Source: Pseudotabrizicola sp. (GTDB taxonomy: Bacteria > Pseudomonadota > Alphaproteobacteria > Rhodobacterales > Rhodobacteraceae). From it: a stretch of 46,255 bases of DNA. The translations under genes and the position numbers were made by a program. Below are positions 16,979-25,334 of the stretch, one piece after another; position 1 is the first letter of the stretch; each line of letters begins with the position of its first letter. The notes under the pieces were generated by a model. The model was not told where the DNA came from. It searched no databases and was given only the letters and a program-made list of their open reading frames with translations. The stretch covers positions 1 through 46,255 of the forward strand of contig NZ_JAUSNR010000030.1 of the NCBI RefSeq assembly GCF_030656345.1. Direction: 5' to 3'.

Positions 16979-18148
16979 ATGACCATCACAGCAGCACATG
17001 TGGCGCGGGCACCGCGCATCAGGCTTGGCATGGTGGGCGGCGGGCGCGATGCGTTCATCGGCGCGGTGCACCGGATCGCGGCGCGGATTGATGATCAGTA
17101 CGAGCTGGTGGCGGGGTGCTTTTCATCCGATGCCGAAAAATCCCTCGCCTCGGCCGCCGATCTGGGGGTGGCGCGGGCCTATGCCAGCTTTGCCGAGATG
17201 GCGGCACGCGAAGCGCGGCGCAAAGACGGGATCGAGGCGGTGGCGATTGTAACGCCCAACCCCATGCATGCGCCGGTGGCCATGCAGTTTCTGAAACGCG
17301 GCATCCATGTGATCTGCGACAAGCCGCTGACCCATACCCTGCCCGAGGCCAAGAAGCTGGCCAAGGCGGCGGAAGCCTCTGGCGTGGTGTTCGCGCTGAC
17401 CCACAATTACACCGGCTACCCGATGATCCGGCAGGCCGCCGCGATGGTGGCAGGCGGCGAGCTGGGCGACATCCGGCTGGTGCAGGTGGAATATGCGCAG
17501 GACTGGCTGGCCGAGCCGGTTGAGGAGTCGGGCCAGAAGCAGGCAGGCTGGCGCACTGACCCGGCGCGCTCGGGTGCCGGCGGCAGCACCGGCGACATCG
17601 GCACCCATGCGTTCAATCTGGCGAATTTCGTCAGCGGGCTGAGCGTGGAGGAACTGGCCGCCGACCTGCAGGCCTTTGTGCCGGGGCGCCGGGTGGATGA
17701 CAACGCCCATGTGCTGCTGCGCTATTCCGGCGGCGCGCGCGGCATGCTGTGGTGCAGCCAGGTCGCGGCGGGGCAGGAAAACGGGCTGCGGCTGCGGATC
17801 TTCGGCACCAAGGCGGGCATCGAATGGGAACAGGAGAACCCCAATTACCTGTGGGTCGGCCCGCTGGGCCAGCCGAAATACCGGCTGACGCGCAACGGCC
17901 CGGGCGCAGGCCCCGAGGCGGGCCGCGTCAGCCGTATCCCGTCGGGCCACCCCGAGGGCTATCTGGAAGGCTTTGCCAATATCTACGCCGAGGCCGCCCG
18001 CGCCATCATCGCCCGGCGCGACGGCACTGCGCTTGACCCGGCGGTTACCTTCCCCGGCCTGAAGGAAGGGCTGGAGGGCGTGGCCTTTGTCGATGCCTGT
18101 GTCCGGTCCTCTGCCCGCAACGCGGCATGGGTCAAGCTGAACCTCTGA
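16979..18148 (+). CDS. Gfo/Idh/MocA-family dehydrogenase (second of two)
   Basis: A 389-residue oxidoreductase. The Rossmann domain begins at RLGMVGGGRDAFIG. Here the usual third glycine region is GGGRD, seen in one subgroup of the family. The catalytic-lysine motif reads CDKPLTHTL. The substrate domain contains GAGGSTGDIGTHAFNLANFV, and the GDIG-x-H element is typical of the group that oxidises sugar rings. GGAGGG lies seven bases before the ATG. It is the third gene of the plus-strand arm after lacI and the isomerase. Together with 8298-9431 it makes two dehydrogenase/isomerase pairs around one transporter. Confidence 0.9.
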   Translation: MTITAAHVARAPRIRLGMVGGGRDAFIGAVHRIAARIDDQYELVAGCFSSDAEKSLASAADLGVARAYASFAEMAAREARRKDGIEAVAIVTPNPMHAPVAMQFLKRGIHVICDKPLTHTLPEAKKLAKAAEASGVVFALTHNYTGYPMIRQAAAMVAGGELGDIRLVQVEYAQDWLAEPVEESGQKQAGWRTDPARSGAGGSTGDIGTHAFNLANFVSGLSVEELAADLQAFVPGRRVDDNAHVLLRYSGGARGMLWCSQVAAGQENGLRLRIFGTKAGIEWEQENPNYLWVGPLGQPKYRLTRNGPGAGPEAGRVSRIPSGHPEGYLEGFANIYAEAARAIIARRDGTALDPAVTFPGLKEGLEGVAFVDACVRSSARNAAWVKLNL

Positions 18149-18150
18149 CC

Positions 18151-18174
18151 CTTGCACCTTTTGAAAATACTCCC
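18151..18174 (-). repeat. Dispersed 9-5-8 intergenic element, GTGCAA type
   Basis: On the minus strand GGAGTATTT, TCAAA, AGGTGCAA. It begins two bases after the stop of the plus-strand dehydrogenase, in the same arrangement as the copy after the DUF1194 gene. Confidence 0.6.
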
Positions 18175-18212
18175 GCGCGGCGCGCGTCCCACGACACCCC
18201 CGGCGTCCCGCC

Positions 18213-19319
18213 TCAGGACCGCAACCGCCCCCGCTCGCGCTGCAACCACAGCAGCGTGACCAGCAAGGGCGCGTTCTGGATCTCTCCGGTGCTGACCAGC
18301 GCCATGGCCTGATCAAAGCTTATCAGATGGCCACGGATGTCTTCGGCCTCGTCTTCCACCCCGAACACCCCGGCGGCCCCGTCGGGCAGCTGGGTGATCG
18401 CGACATAGGAATACAGAAATTCCGACTTCGCCCCCGGTGACGGGTAGTAATTGGCCACCGGCAGCAGCGGGCCAAGGGTCAGCCCCGCCTCTTCCACCGC
18501 TTCGCGCCGGGCGGCCTCTTCCGGGGCCTCGCCCGGGTCAATCCGGCCGGCGATGGCTTCCAGCTGCCACGGGTTGGGGTCGCCACGGCCCATGGGGCCT
18601 GCGCGCAGCTGTTCCACCAGCAGCACCCGGTCGCGCGCCGGGTCATAGGGCAGCACGGTCACCGCATCGCCCGAGACAAAGACCGCGCGGTTGATCTGCG
18701 GGCTCATGGTGCCGTCAAAGCGCGGGAAGCTCAGGTCATATTCCTCGACCGCGAAGAAATGGGCATAGGGCTGGCGCGCGGCGCGCAGGTCAATCGCGCC
18801 CGGCGCGCGGCGCAGCGCCTCCGGCGCGGGCTGGGATTGCGCCCGCAGCCTGCTGCCCGCACGCACCATGACCGGGCCAAGCCGGGCGTGCAGACGGGCG
18901 GGCGGGGTCTGGCCCAACTGCGCCATCACCAGCCCGGCGGTCTCCACCGCCAAGGCGGCATGGTCGGCCAGCCACAGCGCGGCATCCCACGGGCCAGCCT
19001 CTGCCGGACCGGATTTCAGCGCATAGGTCACCCCCTGCGCCGTGCCGCTGGCAGCGGTTACGCTGACCGGCCGTGGCCGCAAGCCGATGACCTTTGCATA
19101 AAACGCCAGCCGCGCCATGGCCTGCGGCGTCGGGGCCTCCAGCACGGCCCCTTCGACTTTGCCGCCGCGCTGCCGGGCAAGGGCGATGTGGCCGGGGCTG
19201 TCGATCATGCTGGCCACACGGTCGCTGACATAGGCAGGGGACAGCGCAAAGCTGCCGCCAAGGATCACATCCAGCAGCGGATGGTGGCACAACGGGCCGC
19301 ACAGAAAAACAGGGGTCAT
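18213..19319 (-). CDS. trgB: TrgB: GGCT-like domain fused to NUDIX hydrolase
   Basis: A 368-residue two-domain protein. The N-terminal 150 or so residues (VFLCGPLCHHPLLDVILGG) resemble the gamma-glutamylcyclotransferase-like fold, with the usual YGTL motif degraded to CGPL. The C-terminal half is a NUDIX hydrolase of the ADP-ribose pyrophosphatase kind. Its NUDIX box runs from Gly258 to Leu280, with Glu264, Arg272, Glu273, Glu276 and Glu277 in place. It follows trgA by 22 bases and closes the phr-cfaA-trgA-trgB run. In R. sphaeroides trgAB was found as a tellurite-resistance locus; the biochemical role is still unclear. Confidence 0.85.
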   Translation of the reverse strand: MTPVFLCGPLCHHPLLDVILGGSFALSPAYVSDRVASMIDSPGHIALARQRGGKVEGAVLEAPTPQAMARLAFYAKVIGLRPRPVSVTAASGTAQGVTYALKSGPAEAGPWDAALWLADHAALAVETAGLVMAQLGQTPPARLHARLGPVMVRAGSRLRAQSQPAPEALRRAPGAIDLRAARQPYAHFFAVEEYDLSFPRFDGTMSPQINRAVFVSGDAVTVLPYDPARDRVLLVEQLRAGPMGRGDPNPWQLEAIAGRIDPGEAPEEAARREAVEEAGLTLGPLLPVANYYPSPGAKSEFLYSYVAITQLPDGAAGVFGVEDEAEDIRGHLISFDQAMALVSTGEIQNAPLLVTLLWLQRERGRLRS

Positions 19320-19341
19320 CAGGTCAGACTTTCAAGCGTTA

Positions 19342-19788
19342 TCAGTTCCACCGCTGGCCCGCCCAATGCGCCACGGCCCCGCCGATCAGCCCGCCCAGCA
19401 GCAAGACCCCAAGGATATCGGGCTGTGCCAGCGGCGGGACCAGCAGCAGCGCCTGCTCGAACACACCCAGTATCGCATCCAGCGGGGTTTTGTAGCGCCC
19501 CTTGAACGCCCGGCCCATCATCTCGGCAATGGCAAAGATCAGCACCACCAGCACCACGATGGTGACCGAGGTGCGGATGCCGGTGCCCATGGCATCGACC
19601 CGGCTTCGGCTGCGGTGGGCGGCGGCCCCCATGATCATCCAGCCGCAGGCCACCCCCACCAGCGCGCTGACCTCGCGCAGCAGGCCGGCAGGGCGGCCTT
19701 CGGGCAGGTCCAGCGCGTAGAGATGTGCGGCGACGGCGGCGACAATGGCAAAGACGGCGGCGGCAAACAGTTTGGCGGCGGTTGGCAT
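19342..19788 (-). CDS. trgA: TrgA family membrane protein
   Basis: A 148-residue inner-membrane protein with four hydrophobic segments (about residues 5-22, 38-56, 70-92 and 105-140). The tail GGLIGGAVAHWAGQRW is characteristic of the Rhodobacteraceae TrgA family. AGGAG stands two bases before ATG 19788. It lies between cfaA (36 bases upstream) and trgB. Loss of trgAB lowers tellurite resistance in R. sphaeroides. Its place behind photolyase and cyclopropane synthase points to a wider oxidative-stress role. Confidence 0.88.
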   Translation of the reverse strand: MPTAAKLFAAAVFAIVAAVAAHLYALDLPEGRPAGLLREVSALVGVACGWMIMGAAAHRSRSRVDAMGTGIRTSVTIVVLVVLIFAIAEMMGRAFKGRYKTPLDAILGVFEQALLLVPPLAQPDILGVLLLGGLIGGAVAHWAGQRWN

Positions 19789-19824
19789 CGCGCTCCTTTC
19801 CGCCCAAGGCTGTCAGCGTGCTGG

Positions 19825-21039
19825 TCAGGCCGGGCGTGTCACGGTCATCTGTGTCACATCACAGTTTCCGCCGCGGAAGGCTCCGGCGCAAGAGGCAAGG
19901 TAGAAGTTCCACATCCGGCGGAAGCGTTCGTCGAACCCCTGCCGCGCAATCTCGTCCCAACGCTCGTTGAACACCTCGTGCCAGCGGCGCAGGGTCTGGC
20001 TGTAGCTTTCGCCGAACTCGATGGAACCTTTCAGGTGCAGCCCGGCGCGTTCCACCTCTTCGTGCAGGCGGAACGGGGCGGGCAGCATACCGCCCGGGAA
20101 GATGTATTTCTGAATGTAATCAACGCCGCGCTTGTAGACCGGCCAGCGGTGATCGGGCACGGTGATGATCTGCAGCGTGGCGTGCCGCCCCGGTTTCAGC
20201 CGGTCGCGCAGCGTGCTGAAATATGTGGGCCAATAGCGTTCGCCCACCGCCTCGAACATCTCGATGCTGGCAATGCCGTCGTAATGGCCGCGTTCATCGC
20301 GGTAATCCAGCAGCTTGATTTCCACCCGGTCCGACAGGCCCGCGCGGGCCATCCGGTCCACAGCATAATCAAACTGTGCCTTTGATATGGTCAGCGCCGT
20401 CACCCGCAAGCCGCGCTTGGCGGCGGCATATTCGGCAAAGCCGCCCCAGCCGCAGCCGATTTCCAGCACATGTTCGCCCGGTTGCGCGCCCATCTGGTCG
20501 ACCATGCTCGCGTATTTCTGCTCCTGCGCCGTTTCCAGACTTTCCTGTCCGGTCTGAAACAAGCCGCTGGAATAGGTCATGCTGTCATCCAGCCACAGCC
20601 GGTAAAAATCATTGCCCAGATCGTAATGCGCGTGGATGTTCTTTTTCGCCTGTGCGCGCGAGTTCGACTGCAACCAGAACCGCAGCTTTTCAAACGCACG
20701 CAGCAGCCCCATGCCGGGATAACCATCCTGCACCGGGTTGTTGGTCTGCATCTGCACCAGATCCAGAAACGCCTGCAGATCGGGGCTGGACCACCAGCCA
20801 TCCAGATAGGCATCGCAAAACCCCAGATCGCCTTCGCGGATCATGCGGGCAAACAGCTCGTTGTTGTGAATGGCAATTTCTGCAATCGGTCCGGGCTTGG
20901 CCCCTTCCAGCCGGAAGCGCCGCCCGTCGGGCAGCACGAAATCCAGCCGGCCTTCGCCCAGACGGTTGGCCACCGCAAAGGCCTGGGTGAAATAGCGCGG
21001 CAGGCCGGTCTGGCCCTTGGTCGTTGTCAGAAATTCCAT
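19825..21039 (-). CDS. cfaA: Cyclopropane-fatty-acyl-phospholipid synthase
   Basis: A SAM-dependent methyltransferase that adds a methylene bridge to unsaturated acyl chains of membrane phospholipids. The 404 residues have the N-terminal lipid-binding half (IREGDLGFCDAYLDGWWSS). The SAM motif is VLEIGCGWGGFAEYAA (about residues 190-205), followed by the catalytic segment with IASIEMFEAVGERYW. GGGAGGG lies three bases before ATG 21039. It starts 58 bases after phr on the same strand. In R. sphaeroides the equivalent gene is a core member of the sigma-E singlet-oxygen regulon, adjacent to phrA, and this arrangement is the same. Confidence 0.92.
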   Translation of the reverse strand: MEFLTTTKGQTGLPRYFTQAFAVANRLGEGRLDFVLPDGRRFRLEGAKPGPIAEIAIHNNELFARMIREGDLGFCDAYLDGWWSSPDLQAFLDLVQMQTNNPVQDGYPGMGLLRAFEKLRFWLQSNSRAQAKKNIHAHYDLGNDFYRLWLDDSMTYSSGLFQTGQESLETAQEQKYASMVDQMGAQPGEHVLEIGCGWGGFAEYAAAKRGLRVTALTISKAQFDYAVDRMARAGLSDRVEIKLLDYRDERGHYDGIASIEMFEAVGERYWPTYFSTLRDRLKPGRHATLQIITVPDHRWPVYKRGVDYIQKYIFPGGMLPAPFRLHEEVERAGLHLKGSIEFGESYSQTLRRWHEVFNERWDEIARQGFDERFRRMWNFYLASCAGAFRGGNCDVTQMTVTRPA

Positions 21040-21097
21040 CTTCCCTCCCCGGGGAATTGTCTTCTTTTGTTTACAGTTTCAGATACGGGCCAAGCGC

Positions 21098-22510
21098 TCA
21101 AGAGTTTCGCGCCCCGTATGCCGAAAGCGCCCGTGCACGCCCTTCGGCCAGATCGACCAAGGGCTTCGGATAGGGCCGCGACGGGTCGAGTGCCCAGGAA
21201 ACCGGCACCGCATCGAAATAGGACAGCGCCATCGGGCCGGGGTCGGCTGAGAGTTCGGCGATGAAGCGGTGGCGGTAATCGGCCTTGGGGTCGAACTTTT
21301 CCACCTGTGTCGCCGGGTTGAAGATGCGGAAGAACGGCGCCGAATCCGGGCCAGACCCTGCGGCCCATTGCCAGCCCATCGCATTGGCCGCCGGGTCCCA
21401 GTCGATCAGACAGTCGGCAAACCAGTCCAGCCCCACTTTCCAATGCGTCATCAGATGCTTGGTCAGGTAACTTGCCACGATCATCCGGGCGCGGTTGTGC
21501 ATGCGGCCGGTCACATACATCTCGCGCATCGCGGCATCGACAAAGGGTTCGCCGGTCAGGCCACGGCGCCAGTGCTCGGCATCCTTGTTGTCCCCCCGCC
21601 ACGGAAAGGCATCCCACTCCGGCTTCCAGTTGGCATGGGTGATATGCGGGGTGTGGTGCATCAGGTGATAGGAAAACTCGCGCCAGACCAGTTCTTTCAG
21701 GAATGTCTCGGCCCCCGCCGCGCCGCCCTGCATCGCCCGCCACCCGGCGGCCCAGATCCGGGCCGGGCTGATCTCGCCATAGGTCAGGTTTTCCGACAGG
21801 CCAGAGGTGCCGTCGGTCGCGGGCAGATCGCGGTCGGCGACATAGGTGTCGACACGGTTGGCGATAAAGAAATCCAGCCGCTCCTGCGCCATCTGTTCGC
21901 CGACCTGCAGGTGATAGCCCACCACATCGGCCCCGCGCCGCATGGCGGCCCCCATCTGCCAATCGGCCAGATCATCGGTGGCGGGCCAAGTGGCGGGCGC
22001 GGGCAGCGTTTCCGGCGCAGGCATCGGTGCAGGCACGGGGCGGCCCCGCACCGCTTTCCAGAACGGGGTATAGACCTTGTAAAAGCCCCCCGTTCCGGTC
22101 TCCACCTCCCACGGCTCAAACAGCAGGTGCCCGGCAAAGCTTCGGGCATGGATGCCCTGCGCTTTCAGGGTCGCCTTGACCTGCGTGTCGCGCGCGACAG
22201 ACGCCGGATCATACAGCCGGTGCCACCAGACCCCACCCGCCCCGGTCTCCTCGATCAGCGCCTGCAACACCTCCAGCGCCGGGCCGCGACGGAAGGTCAG
22301 GCGCGAACCAACCGCCTCCAGCGCTTTGGCAAATTCGGCAAACCCCAGCCCCAGCCGCCACTTCGGGGCCGCGCCTAGTCCTTCAGTCTCCGGGTCCAGA
22401 ATGACCAGCGGGATCAGCGGTCGGCCGGTCCGCGCCGCCTCGGTCAGCAGGGCAGAGTCGCGCAGACGCAGGTCCCGGCGAAGCCAGAGGATCAGGGGGG
22501 CATCTGTCAT
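21098..22510 (-). CDS. phr: Deoxyribodipyrimidine photolyase (cryptochrome/photolyase family)
   Basis: A 470-residue light-driven enzyme that splits cyclobutane pyrimidine dimers. The N-terminal alpha/beta antenna domain begins LILWLRRDLRLRDSALL. The C-terminal helical FAD domain contains LKELVWREFSYHLMHHTP, GLTGEPFVDAAMREM, TGRMHNRARMIVASYLTKHL and DWDPAANAMGWQWAAGSGPD, all class I CPD photolyase signatures (FAD and tryptophan-chain regions). It is the first gene of the phr-cfaA-trgA-trgB run. A sigma-E-like promoter lies about 30 bases upstream of the ATG. Confidence 0.95.
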   Translation of the reverse strand: MTDAPLILWLRRDLRLRDSALLTEAARTGRPLIPLVILDPETEGLGAAPKWRLGLGFAEFAKALEAVGSRLTFRRGPALEVLQALIEETGAGGVWWHRLYDPASVARDTQVKATLKAQGIHARSFAGHLLFEPWEVETGTGGFYKVYTPFWKAVRGRPVPAPMPAPETLPAPATWPATDDLADWQMGAAMRRGADVVGYHLQVGEQMAQERLDFFIANRVDTYVADRDLPATDGTSGLSENLTYGEISPARIWAAGWRAMQGGAAGAETFLKELVWREFSYHLMHHTPHITHANWKPEWDAFPWRGDNKDAEHWRRGLTGEPFVDAAMREMYVTGRMHNRARMIVASYLTKHLMTHWKVGLDWFADCLIDWDPAANAMGWQWAAGSGPDSAPFFRIFNPATQVEKFDPKADYRHRFIAELSADPGPMALSYFDAVPVSWALDPSRPYPKPLVDLAEGRARALSAYGARNS

Positions 22511-22540
22511 AACTCGGGCGCGCTTTCTGGTTCCGTCACA

Positions 22541-22570
22541 GCATTACGACCGGCGTCCGTCTTCGGATCA
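22541..22570 (-). promoter_or_regulatory. Candidate sigma-E (RpoE/ChrR-type) promoter of the phr operon
   Basis: On the minus strand TGATCC (22570-22565), an 18-base spacer and TAATGC (22546-22541) match the alphaproteobacterial RpoE promoter form TGATC-N16-18-TAA. The position gives a 5' leader of roughly 25-30 bases before phr. The genes downstream are known sigma-E targets in R. sphaeroides, which supports the match. No rpoE or chrR gene lies in the window. Confidence 0.65.
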
Positions 22571-22675
22571 CCCGGCTGGCTGATTATTAACAATAGGTAG
22601 CGGGCAGGACAGTTCCGGCAATGGTTAACTTTGCCGGGGCCGAATGGCACCGCAGAGCCGGGGCACAGACCGGCG

Positions 22676-23902
22676 CTACAGCGCCCGGTCCAGCGCCGCG
22701 ATCAGCCGGGCCACCTCATCCGCGCTGGTGTAATGCGCCGCACTCATCCGCAAAACCCCGTTGGAGGCATCCACCCCCATCGCCGCCAGCGGACGCACGG
22801 CATAGAAATCGCCACCCCCGCACGCAATCCCGTCACGGCCCAGCGCCGCCGCCACCGGCAGCGCGGGCCGGTCCAGCGCCACCGCCACCGTGGGGGCCCG
22901 CGCATGCGCCTGGCGCGGCCCGATCAGCCGCAGGTCATTGCGCCCGGCCAGATAGTCCAGCAAGGGCGCAATCACCGCCACCTCGGCTGCGCGCATCAGG
23001 TCATGCACCCCCCGCCCCCGCGCCGCCGCATCGCCGCCAATGCCATGCTCTGCCGCCAGCGCATCGACATAATCCGCCATCCCGGCGCAGGCCGCGATCT
23101 GCGCATGGTCCGGCCCTGCAGGCGTGTGGCGTTTGTACAGCACCGACTGGTTGAAGAAATGCGCCTGCCCCGGCAGCTCCATCCCGAAATCCTGCCGCAA
23201 GACCATGATCCCCTGATGCGGGCCAAAGGTCTTGTAAGCCGAAAACAGATACGCATCACAGCCCAAGGCCGCCACATCGGGAAAGCCATGCGGCGCATAG
23301 CTGACCCCGTCCACCACCGTGCGCGCGCCCGCCGCCCGCGCCATGGCGCTGATGGCGGCCACATCGTTGATCTCGGCCACCACGTTGGAACAATGCGGAA
23401 ACGCCACCAGCCGCACCCGGCCATCCGCCAGCAGCGCCGCCAGATCCTGCGGGTCCAGACTGCCGGTCTGCGGATCAATCTGCCATTCGCGCACCTCGAC
23501 GCCCTCATCCGCCAGACGCCGCCAGACGCCGGAATTGGCCTCATGGTCCTGATTGGTCACCACGATCGCCGCGTTCTTGCCCTTCAGCCAGCCCCGCACG
23601 CCTTGAGCCAGCACATAGGTATTGGCGCTGGTCGACGGCCCGAACGACAGCTCCGGCCCCGCCACGTTCATCATCGCGGCCAACCGGCTGCGCGCCTCGT
23701 CCATCTCGGCCCCCGCCAGTTCGGATGACGGATAGGGCGCATAGGGCTGCACCTTGCGATGGGTGTAGAACCGCGTCAGCCGGTCGATCACGAGGCGGCA
23801 GGGGTAACTGCCCCCGGCATTTTCGAAAAACGCATGGGTCGACAGCACCGGGCTGTCAAAGGCCGGAAACTGTGAGCGGACAAAGTTCAGATCAAGCGCC
23901 AT
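22676..23902 (-). CDS. Class V aminotransferase (cysteine-desulfurase-like)
   Basis: A 408-residue PLP enzyme of the aminotransferase class V/NifS group. The PLP-lysine segment reads LFSAYKTFGPHQG. TVVDGVSYAPHGF is the strand with the cofactor-binding Asp and His. The start MALDLNFVRSQFPAF was chosen at ATG 23902, with GGGGG four bases upstream. The early motif ENAGGSYPCRLVID fits the family. The mobile-cysteine loop typical of true desulfurases is not evident. It could be a selenocysteine-lyase-like or isopenicillin-epimerase-like enzyme rather than a sulfur donor. It ends 166 bases before phr, beyond the sigma-E promoter, and is probably a separate unit. Confidence 0.8.
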   Translation of the reverse strand: MALDLNFVRSQFPAFDSPVLSTHAFFENAGGSYPCRLVIDRLTRFYTHRKVQPYAPYPSSELAGAEMDEARSRLAAMMNVAGPELSFGPSTSANTYVLAQGVRGWLKGKNAAIVVTNQDHEANSGVWRRLADEGVEVREWQIDPQTGSLDPQDLAALLADGRVRLVAFPHCSNVVAEINDVAAISAMARAAGARTVVDGVSYAPHGFPDVAALGCDAYLFSAYKTFGPHQGIMVLRQDFGMELPGQAHFFNQSVLYKRHTPAGPDHAQIAACAGMADYVDALAAEHGIGGDAAARGRGVHDLMRAAEVAVIAPLLDYLAGRNDLRLIGPRQAHARAPTVAVALDRPALPVAAALGRDGIACGGGDFYAVRPLAAMGVDASNGVLRMSAAHYTSADEVARLIAALDRAL

Positions 23903-23987
23903 GATACCCCCTGCGATGCTGCCCGCATGGTTGCCGGGGCAAAACGGGAAAGGCAAGCCGCCACTCTCACCCCCACCCCTTCTGTCA

Positions 23988-24008
23988 TCATCTGTTCAAA
24001 AATATCCC
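23988..24008 (-). repeat. Dispersed 9-5-8 intergenic element, CAGATGA type
   Basis: On the minus strand GGGATATTT, TTGAA, CAGATGA. It differs by one base from 38211-38231. It lies downstream of the acuI stop, after the hairpin at 24030-24060. Confidence 0.6.
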
Positions 24009-24029
24009 GGGGGGAGGCGCGAAGCGACG

Positions 24030-24060
24030 GGGGGCTGGCCCCCCTGCACCGCCAGCCCCC
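24030..24060 (-). terminator. GC-rich hairpin downstream of acuI
   Basis: GGGGGCTGGC (24030-24039) pairs perfectly with GCCAGCCCCC (24051-24060), loop of 11 bases. It lies 11 bases after the acuI stop. The following T-rich stretch is some 20 bases further on, inside the dispersed element, so this is not a classic terminator. Confidence 0.45.
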
Positions 24061-24071
24061 GCGCAGCGCCC

Positions 24072-25061
24072 CTATCCTTGCACATCCACCACAACGCGCC
24101 CCTGCACCTCGCCGCGCAGGATCGCGGCCCCCAGTTCGGGCACCTCAGCCAGCGTGGCAGGCCGGATCATCGCATCCAGCTTCTCCATCGGCAGATCTTT
24201 GGTAATCCGGTCCCAGGCCTGCACCCGGCGGGCATAGGGAACCGTCACCGAGTTGATCCCCAACAGATTGATGCCGCGCAACAGGAACGGGATGATATTG
24301 GCCGGCACCACCAGCCCCCCCGCGTTGCCGACAGCCGCAACCGAGCCGCCGGCCTTCAACTGCCCCAGCACGCGGGCCAGCATCTGCCCGCCCACCGCAT
24401 CGACACACCCGGCCCAGGTCTCCGACTCCATCGGGCGCTTCACCGCCTCGGCCAGATCGGCGCGCGGCACCAGCCGCGCAGCCCCCAGACCGCGCAGATA
24501 GGCTTCCGTCCCGGGCCGCCCGGTCACAGCGGCAACGGCGTAGCCAAGCTGCGCCAGCAGCGCCACCGCGACCGATCCCACGCCGCCTGCGGCCCCGGTC
24601 ACCAGCACCTCACCCCCGTCCGGGGTCAGCCCATGCTCTTCCAGCGCCATCACCGCCAGCATGGCCGTAAAGCCTGCCGTACCCACCGCCATCGCCTGCC
24701 GCGTGCTCAACCCCCCGGGCAGCGGCACCAGCCAGTCGGCCTTTACCCGCGCCTTGGTGGCAAAGCCGCCCCAATGCGCCTCTCCCACCCGCCAGCCGGT
24801 CAGCACCACCCTGTCACCGGCGGCATAGCGCGCATCATCCGACGCCTCGACCACCCCGGCAAAGTCGATCCCCGGCACATGCGGATAGGTCCGCACCAGC
24901 CCGCCACCCGTGGCCGACAGGCACAGCCCGTCCTTGTAATTCAGCGTCGAATATTCAACCCGGACCGTCACCTCACCCGCAGGAAGGGCCGTCTCGGGCA
25001 GATCGGCCAGTCGTGCCACCGCCTGCCCGTCTTCACCCTTTTCCATCAGCACTGCCCGCAT
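24072..25061 (-). CDS. acuI: Acryloyl-CoA reductase AcuI / YhdH-type MDR oxidoreductase
   Basis: A 329-residue zinc-free medium-chain reductase. It would use NADPH to reduce acryloyl-CoA to propionyl-CoA, the detoxifying step of DMSP catabolism in marine Rhodobacteraceae. The family marks are YSTLNYKDGLCLSATGGG near the N-terminus, the cofactor motif VTGAAGGVGSVAVALLAQLG and NLLGINSVTVPYARRVQAW near the C-terminus. ATG 25061 has GGAGG six bases upstream; an in-frame TTG two codons earlier does not. No dmdA, ddd or acuK gene is near. The role in DMSP use is inferred from family alone, and a general quinone/enoyl reductase (YhdH) is the alternative. Confidence 0.85.
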   Translation of the reverse strand: MRAVLMEKGEDGQAVARLADLPETALPAGEVTVRVEYSTLNYKDGLCLSATGGGLVRTYPHVPGIDFAGVVEASDDARYAAGDRVVLTGWRVGEAHWGGFATKARVKADWLVPLPGGLSTRQAMAVGTAGFTAMLAVMALEEHGLTPDGGEVLVTGAAGGVGSVAVALLAQLGYAVAAVTGRPGTEAYLRGLGAARLVPRADLAEAVKRPMESETWAGCVDAVGGQMLARVLGQLKAGGSVAAVGNAGGLVVPANIIPFLLRGINLLGINSVTVPYARRVQAWDRITKDLPMEKLDAMIRPATLAEVPELGAAILRGEVQGRVVVDVQG

Positions 25062-25334
25062 GGCCAACCTCCGTTGTTATCGCTCTGCCCAAGACCGCGC
25101 CACTGCGCCGCCGGTCTGCCCGCAAGCAGGCAACAGACCGGGGCGAAGGTCAAGCCCGGCGCAAGCGGCAGCAAAACGCGCGGCCCCCATCGCTTGCCCG
25201 TCGGGTCTGCCACCGCCACAATCGGGTGAAAACCCGATCTTTGCTTGTGACTTGCGGGATCGTTTATTAACTTTCAGCCCAAGGCCCGTGGTGCGTGGAG
25301 ATGCCCGGGCCAGCTCCAACACAGAGGAACTGCA
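25062..25334. other. Divergent intergenic region between acuI and the binding-protein gene
   Basis: I see no gene. It must hold both promoters. TTGCTT, an 18-base spacer and TATTAA at about 25242-25271 would drive the plus-strand gene, but this match is weak. No clear palindrome was found. Confidence 0.35.
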
